Source of the DNA: Pseudoalteromonas ulvae UL12
GTDB lineage: Bacteria; Pseudomonadota; Gammaproteobacteria; Enterobacterales; Alteromonadaceae
DNA: 64,000 bases
Direction: 5' to 3'
Assembly: GCF_014925405.1 (NCBI RefSeq)
Contig: NZ_AQHJ01000023.1
Coordinates: 1 to 64,000, forward strand
Shown: positions 43,315-52,395 of the stretch, one piece after another
Layout of the letters: each line of letters begins with the position of its first letter
Position numbering within the stretch: the stretch's first letter is position 1
The notes under the pieces: model-generated
Told to the model about the DNA's origin: nothing
The model's database searches: none
What the model saw: the letters and a program-made list of their open reading frames with translations, nothing else
Position numbers and translations under genes: made by a program

Positions 43315-44205
43315 ATGCCTGTGCCATTGGCTTATTTTGCCGTCGTACTTATTTGGTCGACCACGCCTCTTGGCATTGTATGGAGTAGTACATCCGTCAG
43401 CCCCACTTTAGCGGTCTTTTTGCGTATGTTGATTGCGCTCATTTTAGGGTTAAGTATTTTACTACTTAGTCGTAGTATCCGCTTTCCATGGCATAAAGAA
43501 GCCTTGAAGCTTTATAGCTACTCCAGCATTGGCATTGTCGGCGGCATGCTTTTAAGCTATTTTGCAGCTGGATACATTACCTCAGGAATGATGTCGTTAA
43601 TGTTTGGGCTCGCCCCTATATTTTCAGGTCTGCTTGCGCAGTATGTGCTAGGTGAGCCCCCATTTAGCTTTATGCGTAAAATTGCTTTAATGCTTTGTTT
43701 TATTGGCCTTGGGATCGTTTGTTTAGATAATATTTCCGTTAATAGTGACAGTCTGATCGGCTTAACCTTGATTTTAGTCGCGGTGATTTTTTTCAGTCTC
43801 AGTGGCGTCTTAGTTAAAAGCGTACAGATTACGATTCACCCACTGGCCACAACTATGGGTGCACTTAGCCTTTCAACCCCGGCGTTTTTCTTAATCTGGC
43901 TTGTCTTTGATGGCCAACTCAACATCGCACAATGGCAGTCAAAATCAGTATGGGCGATCATTTATTTAGGCGTTTTTGGTTCTTTGCTAGGGTTTTTAGC
44001 TTATTTCCATATTTTGCAAAAGCTTTCAGCCAGCACAGTTGCTTTGATTACCCTACTCACCCCAGTTATTGCGATGTCTCTTGGTGCTTGGCTCAACAAT
44101 GAAACCATTACTCTCAAGCTTATTGTAGGGGCGACCCTGATTATGACAGGGCTTGCCACCTACCAATTTGGTGAAAAATGGCGCTTAAAAAAGTTCCTTA
44201 ACTAA
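43315..44205 (+). CDS. EamA/DMT-superfamily transporter
   Basis: This is a 296-aa inner-membrane protein with about ten helices in two EamA repeats (about residues 1-135 and 150-285). The first repeat has the typical VLIWSTTPLGIVWSS start, and the family AWLNNETI loop lies near residue 260. GGAGA lies 4-5 nt before the ATG. Substrates of this family (metabolite or amino-acid export) cannot be read from sequence. It is monocistronic, divergent from metY and convergent with the RecQ-like gene. Confidence 0.88.
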   Translation: MPVPLAYFAVVLIWSTTPLGIVWSSTSVSPTLAVFLRMLIALILGLSILLLSRSIRFPWHKEALKLYSYSSIGIVGGMLLSYFAAGYITSGMMSLMFGLAPIFSGLLAQYVLGEPPFSFMRKIALMLCFIGLGIVCLDNISVNSDSLIGLTLILVAVIFFSLSGVLVKSVQITIHPLATTMGALSLSTPAFFLIWLVFDGQLNIAQWQSKSVWAIIYLGVFGSLLGFLAYFHILQKLSASTVALITLLTPVIAMSLGAWLNNETITLKLIVGATLIMTGLATYQFGEKWRLKKFLN

Positions 44206-44300
44206 GGGCTGTGGTAGCTGCGGGTTAAATGCCGTAAGCCATTTTGCTGACTATTGCCTAGCTATTCCCTGCAAAAGCAATCACGAAAAATCAATTGCCA

Positions 44301-46253
44301 CTAAACGTTTAACATTTTGAGCTTTGCTTCAACATCAGCAAACCTCAGCTGTTCACATGATGCAAAGCCTTCGAGCTGTCTGACTTTTAAGCGAGTAAAT
44401 ATAGGCGTGCTCATGCCAATTAAAAATCGTGTTTGCGCTTTAATACTCAATGATACCGAATGTGTGGACTGGCAATGACCTTTAAGCGCAGTTAATACCG
44501 AAACCAAATACTCATCTTGTGGCCAAACTTGGGGGCTTGAATACGCTAAATGGGCAACCAAACCCCGACAGACAGAACAATGCCCACATTGTTCAGGGCT
44601 GGCATAATCATCAAAATAACACGCTAGATTATGACTTAAACAGCGATCAAGTTGAAAAAAGCGCACCAATGCCGCAATGCGATTAATTTCAGAGCGCTCT
44701 TTTTGCTCAAAATACGCCGTCAGTTGTGATGCAAGCGTTTCATCTTGTAACACAGCCAGATTGACTTTATATACTTGCGTAATCCGTTTTGTTTCAAGCT
44801 CTATCGCACCTTGTTGGTGCAAATATTCGAGTGCTGCAACCACGCGAGATCTTTCTACACCCGTTTCTTGCAATAAACGTTTGAAATCTAACGTCCCCCA
44901 TACTTTTTTAAAGTCGGTATAGGCTAACACTTGATTTAGAAACGCTTGTCTGGTCGGATCAAACTGCGCTAACACAACTTCTTTTGGCTGTAAGAACTTC
45001 AGCCTGAAGTCAGCGTAATACGCATATTGAGCAGTGAGCGCTCCTTTTAACTCCAACTGGACTAATAATGTTTTTAAAGCCAATAAACGAATGTTACTCG
45101 CATTTGAAAGTGTCAGCTCTTGTAGTTCCCATATCCCTTGCTCCTGCTGAGTGTGAATACTCTGGATAACAAACTCGATACTTTGACGTTCAGGCGTATC
45201 ACCGTAAACAAAGTTTTCAACGGTATTTATCCCATCTAAATTTGCGAGTGTAATGCAGGTAGATGGCTGCCCGTCGCGTCCAGCCCTGCCTATTTCTTGG
45301 CTATAATTTTCAATCGATTTTGGTAGATCATAGTGAATCACAAAGCGGATATTTCCTTTATCTACCCCCATGCCAAAAGCAATCGTTGCAATGACTATCT
45401 CGATACGATCAGTCATAAAATCATGTTGAACCCGTTGACGAACTTCATCGGGCAAGCCGGCATGATAGGCGGCCGCGTTTAAACCTTGTAGGTTTAAATA
45501 ATCAGCCACTTCTTGCGCCGTTTGTTGCAAGGTAACATATACAATTCCACAGCCCATTTGCTTGCCAATTAACGCTAATAAAGCAGGCTTTTTTTCCTGT
45601 TTAGTGACAGCTTGTACTGCTAAATCGAGATTAGGACGATAAAATCCGGTTTGAATGATGTCTGATTCGGCTATGCCAAAACGAGCAGCCATGTCTTTTT
45701 TGACTTTTTTTGTGGCTGTTGCGGTCAATAACAAAACTTGAGGAATACCCAGTGATTCACGATAAAAAGGGAGCTTTAAATAATCCGGACGAAAATTATG
45801 CCCCCACTCTGAAATACAATGTGCTTCATCAACGACCAATAAAGACAATGTCACTTCTGCTAAAAACTGTCTGAAACGCTCATTTTTAAACCGCTCAACC
45901 GAGACCATTAATATCTTAATTTTCCCCGTCTTCACATCAGCCATTATTTGCTTACTTTGCTCAGGTGTTAAGGTTGAGTCAAGGCTAGCTGCGGCAATCC
46001 CTTTTTGATTTAAAAAATCAAGTTGATCTCTCATTAAGGCTAATAATGGTGACACCACTAAGGTAAGATGAGGCAATTGGGTCGCCGTGAATTGATAACA
46101 CAATGATTTCCCTGAACCCGTGGGGAATATCGCCAAAGCAGATCGCCCTGCTAATAAGGTATCGATGGTTTTTTGCTGACCCGTTCTAAAATGTTCAAAT
46201 CCAAATAACTGCTTTAATGGGGTCGTTAAATCTGTCACTGTTACACTCCTCAA
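44301..46253 (-). CDS. RecQ-family ATP-dependent DNA helicase
   Basis: This superfamily 2 helicase has Walker A PTGSGKSLCYQ near residue 42, DEAH in VVDEAHCISEWGHNFRPDY near 137, and motif VI QEIGRAGRDGQ near 320. Four cysteines near 545-570 (CYFDD..CGHCSVC) form the RecQ zinc site. The 650-aa protein has no recognisable HRDC domain; its last 80 residues look unrelated. It may be a RecQ paralogue rather than the main recQ gene. It is monocistronic with a 52-bp gap to the next minus-strand gene. Confidence 0.9.
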   Translation of the reverse strand: MRSVTVTDLTTPLKQLFGFEHFRTGQQKTIDTLLAGRSALAIFPTGSGKSLCYQFTATQLPHLTLVVSPLLALMRDQLDFLNQKGIAAASLDSTLTPEQSKQIMADVKTGKIKILMVSVERFKNERFRQFLAEVTLSLLVVDEAHCISEWGHNFRPDYLKLPFYRESLGIPQVLLLTATATKKVKKDMAARFGIAESDIIQTGFYRPNLDLAVQAVTKQEKKPALLALIGKQMGCGIVYVTLQQTAQEVADYLNLQGLNAAAYHAGLPDEVRQRVQHDFMTDRIEIVIATIAFGMGVDKGNIRFVIHYDLPKSIENYSQEIGRAGRDGQPSTCITLANLDGINTVENFVYGDTPERQSIEFVIQSIHTQQEQGIWELQELTLSNASNIRLLALKTLLVQLELKGALTAQYAYYADFRLKFLQPKEVVLAQFDPTRQAFLNQVLAYTDFKKVWGTLDFKRLLQETGVERSRVVAALEYLHQQGAIELETKRITQVYKVNLAVLQDETLASQLTAYFEQKERSEINRIAALVRFFQLDRCLSHNLACYFDDYASPEQCGHCSVCRGLVAHLAYSSPQVWPQDEYLVSVLTALKGHCQSTHSVSLSIKAQTRFLIGMSTPIFTRLKVRQLEGFASCEQLRFADVEAKLKMLNV

Positions 46254-46305
46254 TTGAACTCTTATGATAGCGCTATCGAGTGTGTTAGGTGAATCACTTC
46301 TTCAA

Positions 46306-47097
46306 TTAATAGAGGTAATGGTCAACGACAGCTTCAATTTCAGCGTAATGTCGCAAAATAACCTGATTAAAAAGGCTCACTTGCTCAGGAGAAACCGTTT
46401 TGCGACTAAATAAAAAATAAATTGGATTATCGTGAACCGCATAAGAGGCCATTTCAAGCATCGCGTTTTGATGATGGCGCAAGTAATACCGGCCAGGCAC
46501 AATATCATCAATCACAAAATCGACATGTCCTAATTCGAGCATTTTCATTCTTTGCTCTACGCTCGGTACACTGGCTATTTTGGAGTTAAAGCTGGTTTCT
46601 CGCATCAAATAAGAAAACTCTTCACCGTAATACGCGCCAAGGTTTACGACACCGACTAAATCTTGTTTCTGCAATTCATATAAACTGGAAATTTGAAATT
46701 TATCGCGATTTTTTTGGTGATGAAAAATACGCATGGCTTCGCTTCTATATGGTGAAGAAAACCAGCCTATTTTTGCTCGCTCTTCATTAAAGCTAGCTGC
46801 ATTCAAAAAATCAATTTCACCACGTTTAAGTTGCAGTATGCCTCTGGCAGAAGAAGGAAGTTTCACGATTTCAAGGCAGTAATTAAGCTTTTTAAAAATG
46901 AGCCGAGTGATATCAATATCAATACCAAAATATTGATTATTGTCATGCATAAAAAAGGGCGGCCACGGCTCGCCAATACCTAACTTAAAGTGAGCTGTGC
47001 ATGAGACGGGTTCCTGCGTGTTACTGATAACAGGCAGCGACAAAACTAATAGAAGTAGTAACAAGAAGCAATTTCCACGCCCTGCCCGTCGCATCAT
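46306..47097 (-). CDS. Orphan periplasmic solute-binding-type protein (SBP_bac_3)
   Basis: This 263-aa protein has a clear signal peptide (a leucine-rich core at residues 11-22) and a family 3 binding fold: KLGIGEPWPPFF at the start, FGIDIDITRLIFKKL, then LKRGEIDFLNAASFNEERA, a typical pattern for amino-acid-binding proteins. No ABC permease or ATPase lies next to it, so it is an orphan. Ligand unknown. It resembles in fold the protein at 50082-50750. Confidence 0.85.
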   Translation of the reverse strand: MMRRAGRGNCFLLLLLLVLSLPVISNTQEPVSCTAHFKLGIGEPWPPFFMHDNNQYFGIDIDITRLIFKKLNYCLEIVKLPSSARGILQLKRGEIDFLNAASFNEERAKIGWFSSPYRSEAMRIFHHQKNRDKFQISSLYELQKQDLVGVVNLGAYYGEEFSYLMRETSFNSKIASVPSVEQRMKMLELGHVDFVIDDIVPGRYYLRHHQNAMLEMASYAVHDNPIYFLFSRKTVSPEQVSLFNQVILRHYAEIEAVVDHYLY

Positions 47098-47144
47098 TTA
47101 TTTTCTCGATTATTTACCTGTGTTTTTAAGCCTAGTTGAATATA

Positions 47145-47174
47145 AAAAAAGCAGCTATATAAAGCTGCTTTTTT
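47145..47174 (-). terminator. Bidirectional terminator after cysS
   Basis: A 12-bp stem AAAAAAGCAGCT/AGCTGCTTTTTT with a 6-nt loop lies 22 bases after the cysS stop. The A/T arms give U runs in both directions. Confidence 0.9.
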
Positions 47175-47195
47175 GATTTCAATCATTGGTTTAAT

Positions 47196-48575
47196 TTACG
47201 CTTTGCGCCACGTTGTTTTACCAGCGCTATCTTCTAAGACAACATTCAAGGCATTTAACTTGTCACGGGCTTCATCAGCTAATGCCCAATTCTTATCAGC
47301 TCGCGCTTGATTACGCTGTGCGATGAGTGCTTCGATGATCGCGACTTCATCATCATCTTGCTCCCCTTGTAAAAAGCTCTCTGGATCTTGCTGTGCAATG
47401 CCAATTACATCTGCTATTGCCTTTAATACAAATGCCAACTGCCCTGCTTTTTGTGCTTCAACATCTTTAATTCTGTTGATTTCTTTTGCGAGTTCAAAAA
47501 TAACCGGTAAGGCTTCAGGTGTATTAAAATCGTCATTCATGGCCTGTCGGAATTTAGCCACATATTCATTGCTCGCCAACTCAACAGCTACAGGAGTGAC
47601 ACCTCGCAACGAGGTATAAATACGTTCAAGTGATGAACGAGCTTGATCTAAGTTTTCTTGTGAATAATTCAGTTGACTGCGGTAGTGACCATTAATTAAA
47701 AAGAAACGAACCGTTTCACGGTCGTATTGCTTAAGCACCTCACGTACTGTAAAAAAGTTATTCAGTGACTTAGACATTTTCTCTTTATTCACTTGCACCA
47801 TGCCCGTATGGATCCAAGTATTCACATATTGTTTGCCTGATGCACAGCAAGATTGAGCAATTTCATTTTCATGATGAGGGAACTGCAAATCAGATCCGCC
47901 ACCATGAATATCAAAGTGATCGCCTAAATGCTTTGAGCTCATTGCAGAACATTCGATATGCCAGCCTGGACGACCCGCTCCCCATGGCGACTCCCAACTA
48001 GGTTCTTCTGGCTTGGCTTTTTTCCACAAAACAAAATCAAGGGGATCATCTTTACCTGTGTCGACTTCAACGCGCGCACCCGCTTGTAACATTGACAAAT
48101 CTTGTTGCGACAACGCGCCATAATGCTCGAACGTTGAGACGTCAAACAACACGTCACCATTGCCTGCAACATATGCATGACCTTTTTCGACCAAACGTTC
48201 AATCATGGCGATAATTTCTGGCATATGCCCTGTGACAGTCGGTTCGATTTCAACTGGTAATATGTTCAACGCAGCAAAGTCTTCATGCATCGCTTTGGTC
48301 ATTCGAACAGTCAACTCATTGATCTGTTCGTTGTTTTCATTAGCTCGCTTGATAATTTTGTCATCTACATCAGTAATATTACGTACATAGGTCACGTCAT
48401 AGCCTAAATGGCGAAAATAACGATTCATTACGTCAAAAGAAACATAAGTGCGACCATGACCTACATGGCAGTAATCATAAATTGTAATACCGCACACATA
48501 CATGCTGACTTTGCCATCAACCATAGGTTTAAACTGTTCTTTTTGTCGTGTAAGTGTGTTGTATATCTGTAGCAT
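47196..48575 (-). CDS. cysS: Cysteinyl-tRNA synthetase
   Basis: This class I synthetase is 459 aa. HIGH-type HVGH lies at residues 37-40 and KMSKS (EKMSKSLNN) near 270. The zinc site that reads cysteine includes C28 (YVCGITIYD), the cysteine in HIECSAM, and H/C in [12 protein letters not shown]. It is divergent from ppiB-lpxH, the same arrangement as in E. coli. Confidence 0.98.
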   Translation of the reverse strand: MLQIYNTLTRQKEQFKPMVDGKVSMYVCGITIYDYCHVGHGRTYVSFDVMNRYFRHLGYDVTYVRNITDVDDKIIKRANENNEQINELTVRMTKAMHEDFAALNILPVEIEPTVTGHMPEIIAMIERLVEKGHAYVAGNGDVLFDVSTFEHYGALSQQDLSMLQAGARVEVDTGKDDPLDFVLWKKAKPEEPSWESPWGAGRPGWHIECSAMSSKHLGDHFDIHGGGSDLQFPHHENEIAQSCCASGKQYVNTWIHTGMVQVNKEKMSKSLNNFFTVREVLKQYDRETVRFFLINGHYRSQLNYSQENLDQARSSLERIYTSLRGVTPVAVELASNEYVAKFRQAMNDDFNTPEALPVIFELAKEINRIKDVEAQKAGQLAFVLKAIADVIGIAQQDPESFLQGEQDDDEVAIIEALIAQRNQARADKNWALADEARDKLNALNVVLEDSAGKTTWRKA

Positions 48576-48645
48576 TTAAAAACTATCCTTTACTCTTTTA
48601 GGTAAGCGCGCATATTAACACCTCATGCCGCGTTGCTCTATATCT

Positions 48646-48674
48646 TTGTGAATTACAGTTAACTAAGATAAAAT
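48646..48674 (+). promoter_or_regulatory. Putative sigma70 promoter for ppiB
   Basis: TTGTGA (48646-48651) and TAAAAT (48669-48674) are spaced by 17 bp, 36 bp before the ppiB ATG, within the divergent cysS-ppiB gap. Confidence 0.5.
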
Positions 48675-48710
48675 ACACCCCGACTTTTTATTTATCAAAT
48701 AGGAATAAGC

Positions 48711-49205
48711 ATGGTTGTTTTACACACAAACTTTGGTGACATTAAATTAGAGATGCATCAAGCAGAAGCACCAAAGACTGTTGAAAACTTTTTAAACTAC
48801 GCTAACTCAGGTTTTTATGACGGCACTATATTTCACCGTGTCATCGATGGCTTTATGGTTCAAGGTGGTGGTTTTACTCCGGGCATGGATCAAAAAGAAG
48901 TCAATGATCCAATCGAAAACGAAGCTGACAATGGCCTTTCAAATAAAGTAGGGACTGTCGCAATGGCGCGTACTCCCGATCCACATTCAGCGACTGCACA
49001 GTTTTTCATTAATGTGAATAATAATGATTTCTTAAACTTCAGCAGTGCAACGTCACAAGGCTATGGCTATTGCGTGTTTGCATCCGTTGTAGAAGGAATG
49101 GATGTGGTTGAAAAGATTAAAGCTGTGAATACCGGCAGCAATGGTTTCCACCAAGATGTACCACTTGATGATGTGATCATTGAACGCGTTTCAATCGAAG
49201 CATAA
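48711..49205 (+). CDS. ppiB: Peptidyl-prolyl cis-trans isomerase B (cyclophilin)
   Basis: This cytoplasmic cyclophilin is 164 aa and has no signal peptide. The catalytic arginine is in [13 protein letters not shown] near residue 44, and the conserved [17 protein letters not shown] follows near 85. AGGAA lies upstream of the ATG. It is followed by lpxH with a hairpin between. Confidence 0.97.
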   Translation: MVVLHTNFGDIKLEMHQAEAPKTVENFLNYANSGFYDGTIFHRVIDGFMVQGGGFTPGMDQKEVNDPIENEADNGLSNKVGTVAMARTPDPHSATAQFFINVNNNDFLNFSSATSQGYGYCVFASVVEGMDVVEKIKAVNTGSNGFHQDVPLDDVIIERVSIEA

Positions 49206-49212
49206 TCTCTGC

Positions 49213-49232
49213 GCGCACTGAAATCAGTGCGC
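49213..49232 (+). other. Hairpin between ppiB and lpxH
   Basis: A perfect 8-bp stem GCGCACTG/CAGTGCGC with loop AAAT begins 8 bases after the ppiB stop. No T run follows, so termination is uncertain. An in-frame GTG at 49227 lies inside the right arm and is unlikely to be the lpxH start. Confidence 0.65.
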
Positions 49233-49259
49233 CTTCCCCCACCGATAAGATCTCTAACA

Positions 49260-49991
49260 ATGCGCAACACTCTTTTTATTTCAGATCTGCATTTGAGCGA
49301 TGAACGCCCAGATATCAGCTCAGCATTTTTTTCTTTTTTAGATCAACACATCACCGCGCATACCGACGCATTGTATATTTTGGGCGACTTCTTCGAAGTA
49401 TGGGTTGGAGATGATTATCATACTCCTTTAACGGATAAAGTGGCTGCTAAGCTGCATGCAATTAGCCAATCAGGAATACCCATATTTTTTGTTCACGGTA
49501 ATCGCGATTTTTTAATCGGCAAACGATATGCTGAACAATGTGCAATGACATTGTTACCAGAGCAAAGTGTCATTGACCTTTATGGTGAAAAAACGGTGAT
49601 TTTACACGGCGATGAAATGTGCACTGATGATCTTGAATACCAACAATTTCGTAAAAAGAGTCGTGGATGGTGGTGGCCAAAACTTATGTTGTCATTGCCA
49701 TTGTGGTATCGCCAATCAGTAGCGAAAAAAGCCCGAGCCAAAAGTAAATTAAGTCAACAAGGCAAAGAAATGGCAATCCTCGATGTGACTCAGCAGGCCG
49801 TCGATGACATGTTTGCACTCTTCAATGTAAAAACAATGATCCACGGCCACACTCATCGCCCCGATGTTCACCAATGGACTGACAATAACCAAACCTATAG
49901 CCGGATTGTCTTAGGTGACTGGTATCATCAAGGTTCGTATTTAATTGTCACTAAAGAGTCAAAACAACTACTTAGCACACCTTTTAGTTAG
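49260..49991 (+). CDS. lpxH: UDP-2,3-diacylglucosamine diphosphatase LpxH
   Basis: This is a calcineurin-type metallophosphoesterase of lipid A synthesis. The metal ligands are in SDLHLSDE (residues 8-15), GDFFEVWVGDD, GNRDF, HGDEMCTDD and HGHTHRPDVH. It is 243 aa from ATG 49260, chosen because the family begins with the strand just before SDLHL. It sits behind ppiB, as in E. coli, and could form lipid X for the LPS that LptE helps export. Confidence 0.96.
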   Translation: MRNTLFISDLHLSDERPDISSAFFSFLDQHITAHTDALYILGDFFEVWVGDDYHTPLTDKVAAKLHAISQSGIPIFFVHGNRDFLIGKRYAEQCAMTLLPEQSVIDLYGEKTVILHGDEMCTDDLEYQQFRKKSRGWWWPKLMLSLPLWYRQSVAKKARAKSKLSQQGKEMAILDVTQQAVDDMFALFNVKTMIHGHTHRPDVHQWTDNNQTYSRIVLGDWYHQGSYLIVTKESKQLLSTPFS

Positions 49992-50081
49992 CTGCATATT
50001 CAATCAACAATTTGAACCACATAGGTGTATTTATTAGTCTAAAATGAATGCACCACACTATAAAAAAGCTTTATTTAAAAC

Positions 50082-50750
50082 ATGCCCTTTTTCATTGCAT
50101 GCAGTATTTTACTACTCAGCTTTACCGCCTACAGTAAAAGTTTTGAGGTGATAGCGATTGAATACCCACCTTATACTTCAGAAAATGAAGCGAATAACGG
50201 GTTATCCTTTGAAGCGTTAAACGAATACTTTAAACAGCAAGCGATACACTTTTCGCCCTTATTTTTACCCCCAGCTCGCGCAGCATTATACCTAAGCAGT
50301 GATCGCTGGTGTTTATCCTTTTATCCACCCATAGAACAAAAGAAATTTCCGGTATTCGACCTCGATGATTTTTCGATTAAATTAGGATTGGTTCGTAAAA
50401 CCCAATTAACACCGTTTAGTTGGCAATCTTTATCTGAACTCAGTGGACGTAAAGTGGCGATGTTACGCAGTAACGAAAAACGCAGCGATTTAATCAAACA
50501 ATTTCTGAATGCCAATATCGAGTTAATTAATGTAGAAAGTGTCTCTCAAGGATTACAGCTCTTAGAAAAAGAACGAGTAGACTATGTTTTCTCTGACTTT
50601 GCTGGCGGACAATACATTATGAAACAGTTAGGGTTACATTTAGCTGATTATCAATTTTCACAAACGCTTTTGCTCGAAACTAACATCAAAGTGTGGCACA
50701 ACCCAAAATGCCACATTCCGAATTTACACGCTGCAATCAAGACACTATAA
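50082..50750 (+). CDS. Short orphan periplasmic binding-type protein
   Basis: This 222-aa protein has an N-terminal signal (about residues 1-18, cleavage near AYS) and a family 3-like binding pattern (IAIEYPPYTSE, GLSFEALNEYF, then RVDYVFSDFAGGQYIM). It is shorter than typical SBP_bac_3 proteins. No transporter genes adjoin it. The last six bases overlap the end of the convergent miaE gene. Function unknown. Confidence 0.75.
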   Translation: MPFFIACSILLLSFTAYSKSFEVIAIEYPPYTSENEANNGLSFEALNEYFKQQAIHFSPLFLPPARAALYLSSDRWCLSFYPPIEQKKFPVFDLDDFSIKLGLVRKTQLTPFSWQSLSELSGRKVAMLRSNEKRSDLIKQFLNANIELINVESVSQGLQLLEKERVDYVFSDFAGGQYIMKQLGLHLADYQFSQTLLLETNIKVWHNPKCHIPNLHAAIKTL

Positions 50751-51530
50751 AGTTGGCTTGCCAGAATGGAATTTAAAATCGGTATCGTCAGAGGTAATCA
50801 GCTGCGCTTCAACCTCTGCAAAAAAAGCAATTCGTTCATCCACATTAAATCTGACTGGATCAGTTTGATTAGCAATATCTTGCGCCAGCGAAATATAATC
50901 TTGATAATGACGTGCTTCGGAACGAAGTAATGACACATAAAAACGGCCTAGCTCTTCATCTAAATAAGGGGCCAATTTAGCAAAACGCTCACACGAACGA
51001 GCTTCGATAAACGCACCTATGATTAACTTATCAATTAAGGCGGCGGGTTCGAACGTGCGTACATGCTTAATTAACGCTCCTGCATAGCGGGATGCTGCAG
51101 AAGGTTGAATAGTGATATTACGTTGCTTAATTATGTCTAACACTTGCTCAAAGTGGTGAAGCTCTTCTTTGATGAGGCGCACCATTTTATCTAAAATATC
51201 TTGATAGACTGGATTATCGGCTTGAACGGTCAACTCACCTACTAAGGTGTTTTTTCCATCAGAAAAACAGCCATCTCCAATATTACGATAAGTAAAGTCT
51301 TCGTACGGCTTTAACCAATGAAGTAATTGCTTCGCGCTTTGCTTATCAATCACATAACGCCTAATTAAAAAAGCTGCTGACTGCGCCGCTTTTAATTCAC
51401 AATGCATATGATCGAGTAAAATAACATCTAAATTCTCGGCTTTTTTCGCTTCATCCACCCACTCTTGTGGTGTTTCTTCACGTAAAAATTGATATATCGG
51501 CGCCAAAAGTTCTGTGTATTTTTCTAACAT
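50745..51530 (-). CDS. miaE: tRNA-(ms2io6A37) hydroxylase MiaE
   Basis: This is a non-heme diiron monooxygenase that hydroxylates ms2i6A37 to ms2io6A37 using O2. Ferritin-like ligand pairs are visible: E in HCELKAAQSA, EELHHFEQV, EARSCERF and EARHYQDY. At 261 aa it matches the family. It acts directly downstream of MiaB (2333-3763). Being O2-dependent, it is of interest that an FNR-like box lies 77 bp upstream (51607-51620). Confidence 0.94.
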   Translation of the reverse strand: MLEKYTELLAPIYQFLREETPQEWVDEAKKAENLDVILLDHMHCELKAAQSAAFLIRRYVIDKQSAKQLLHWLKPYEDFTYRNIGDGCFSDGKNTLVGELTVQADNPVYQDILDKMVRLIKEELHHFEQVLDIIKQRNITIQPSAASRYAGALIKHVRTFEPAALIDKLIIGAFIEARSCERFAKLAPYLDEELGRFYVSLLRSEARHYQDYISLAQDIANQTDPVRFNVDERIAFFAEVEAQLITSDDTDFKFHSGKPTL

Positions 51531-51606
51531 GTCATCTACTGCATAAATAAATTCGCGCGTAGTGTATCACAGCCTAAACACGATCGAAGTGTAAAAAGAT
51601 CTCAAC

Positions 51607-51620
51607 TTGATGTATGTCAA
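51607..51620. promoter_or_regulatory. FNR-like inverted repeat
   Basis: TTGATGTATGTCAA matches the FNR consensus (TTGAT, four bases, ATCAA) at 9 of 10 positions. Its centre is about 60.5 bp upstream of the start site predicted from the promoter at 51640-51667, a class I spacing. It could instead serve divergent miaE. Confidence 0.45.
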
Positions 51621-51639
51621 CATAATGATTTTTGCAATC

Positions 51640-51667
51640 TTGACAAAAGTTAACACTTGGTTAATAC
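51640..51667 (+). promoter_or_regulatory. Sigma70 promoter for the Yip1-family gene
   Basis: A consensus TTGACA (51640-51645) and TAATAC (51662-51667) are spaced by 16 bp, giving a leader of roughly 55 nt before the chosen ATG at 51730. The start is placed there because AGGA precedes it and because an upstream ATG at 51607 would fall before the promoter. Confidence 0.65.
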
Positions 51668-51729
51668 CTAAAAGGATTAGTATAAAAAAACAACACCTTC
51701 ATTTAATTAGGGATAATAGGAATACACAT

Positions 51730-52326
51730 ATGATTTTAAACCACTTATGGGGCATTTATGCTCATCCAAAAGAAGAATGGCATTCAATTGACGATCGCCA
51801 TGAAAGCTTTAAATATAGCCTATCACACATCTTACTGATTGCATTGATCCCCTCTGTTATGGGGTATTTCTCCGCGGTTTATTTAGGTTGGAGTATCGGT
51901 GCAGGTAAGGATATTTTCTTGACTGAATCAAGCGCGGCATTCATTGCGGTTGCCATGTACTTTGCCCTTATTGCTGGGGTATTTGCCCTTGCATATTTAG
52001 CACTTTGGATGGCACAAACATTTGGTGCTACCCCAACATATACACAGACGCTAGAGTTATCGGCTTATACCGCAACCCCTATCTTTATGGCTGGACTGTC
52101 CGCTGTTTATCCTGAACTTTGGTTCATTGTGTGCGTAGGGCTTGTCGCATTGGCCTATTCTGTTTACTTACTTTATACAGGTGTGCCAATTTTAATGCAT
52201 ATTCCTGAAGAACGCGGCTTTATTTATGCCAGTTCAGTGGTGACAAGTGGGCTTATTTTACTAGTCATTATCTTAGCGCTCACTGCAATGATGTGGACAT
52301 CAGGCTACGCTCCTATCTTTACCTGA
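51730..52326 (+). CDS. Yip1-family inner-membrane protein
   Basis: This 198-aa protein has five predicted membrane helices after a short N-terminal part with HPKEEWHSIDD, typical of the bacterial Yip1 (PF04893-type) family. AGGA lies about 8 nt before the ATG. Such proteins are widespread and functionally uncharacterised. It is a single-gene unit between a clear promoter and a 17-bp terminator, and oxygen-responsive control is possible (see 51607). Confidence 0.85.
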   Translation: MILNHLWGIYAHPKEEWHSIDDRHESFKYSLSHILLIALIPSVMGYFSAVYLGWSIGAGKDIFLTESSAAFIAVAMYFALIAGVFALAYLALWMAQTFGATPTYTQTLELSAYTATPIFMAGLSAVYPELWFIVCVGLVALAYSVYLLYTGVPILMHIPEERGFIYASSVVTSGLILLVIILALTAMMWTSGYAPIFT

Positions 52327-52338
52327 ATCTCATTTATG

Positions 52339-52374
52339 CAATAAAAAAGGAGCCCGAGGCTCCTTTTTTATTGC
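52339..52374. terminator. Bidirectional terminator between Yip1 gene and purF
   Basis: A perfect stem of 17 bp (core AAGGAGCC/GGCTCCTT) with loop CGA has A and T tracts on both sides. It serves both converging genes. Confidence 0.93.
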
Positions 52375-52395
52375 ACGATAAACACCACTGTCATG

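Noticed and set aside
49227..49259. GTG start for lpxH
   Set aside because: It lies within a hairpin arm and adds eleven residues before the family N-terminus; ATG 49260 fits better.
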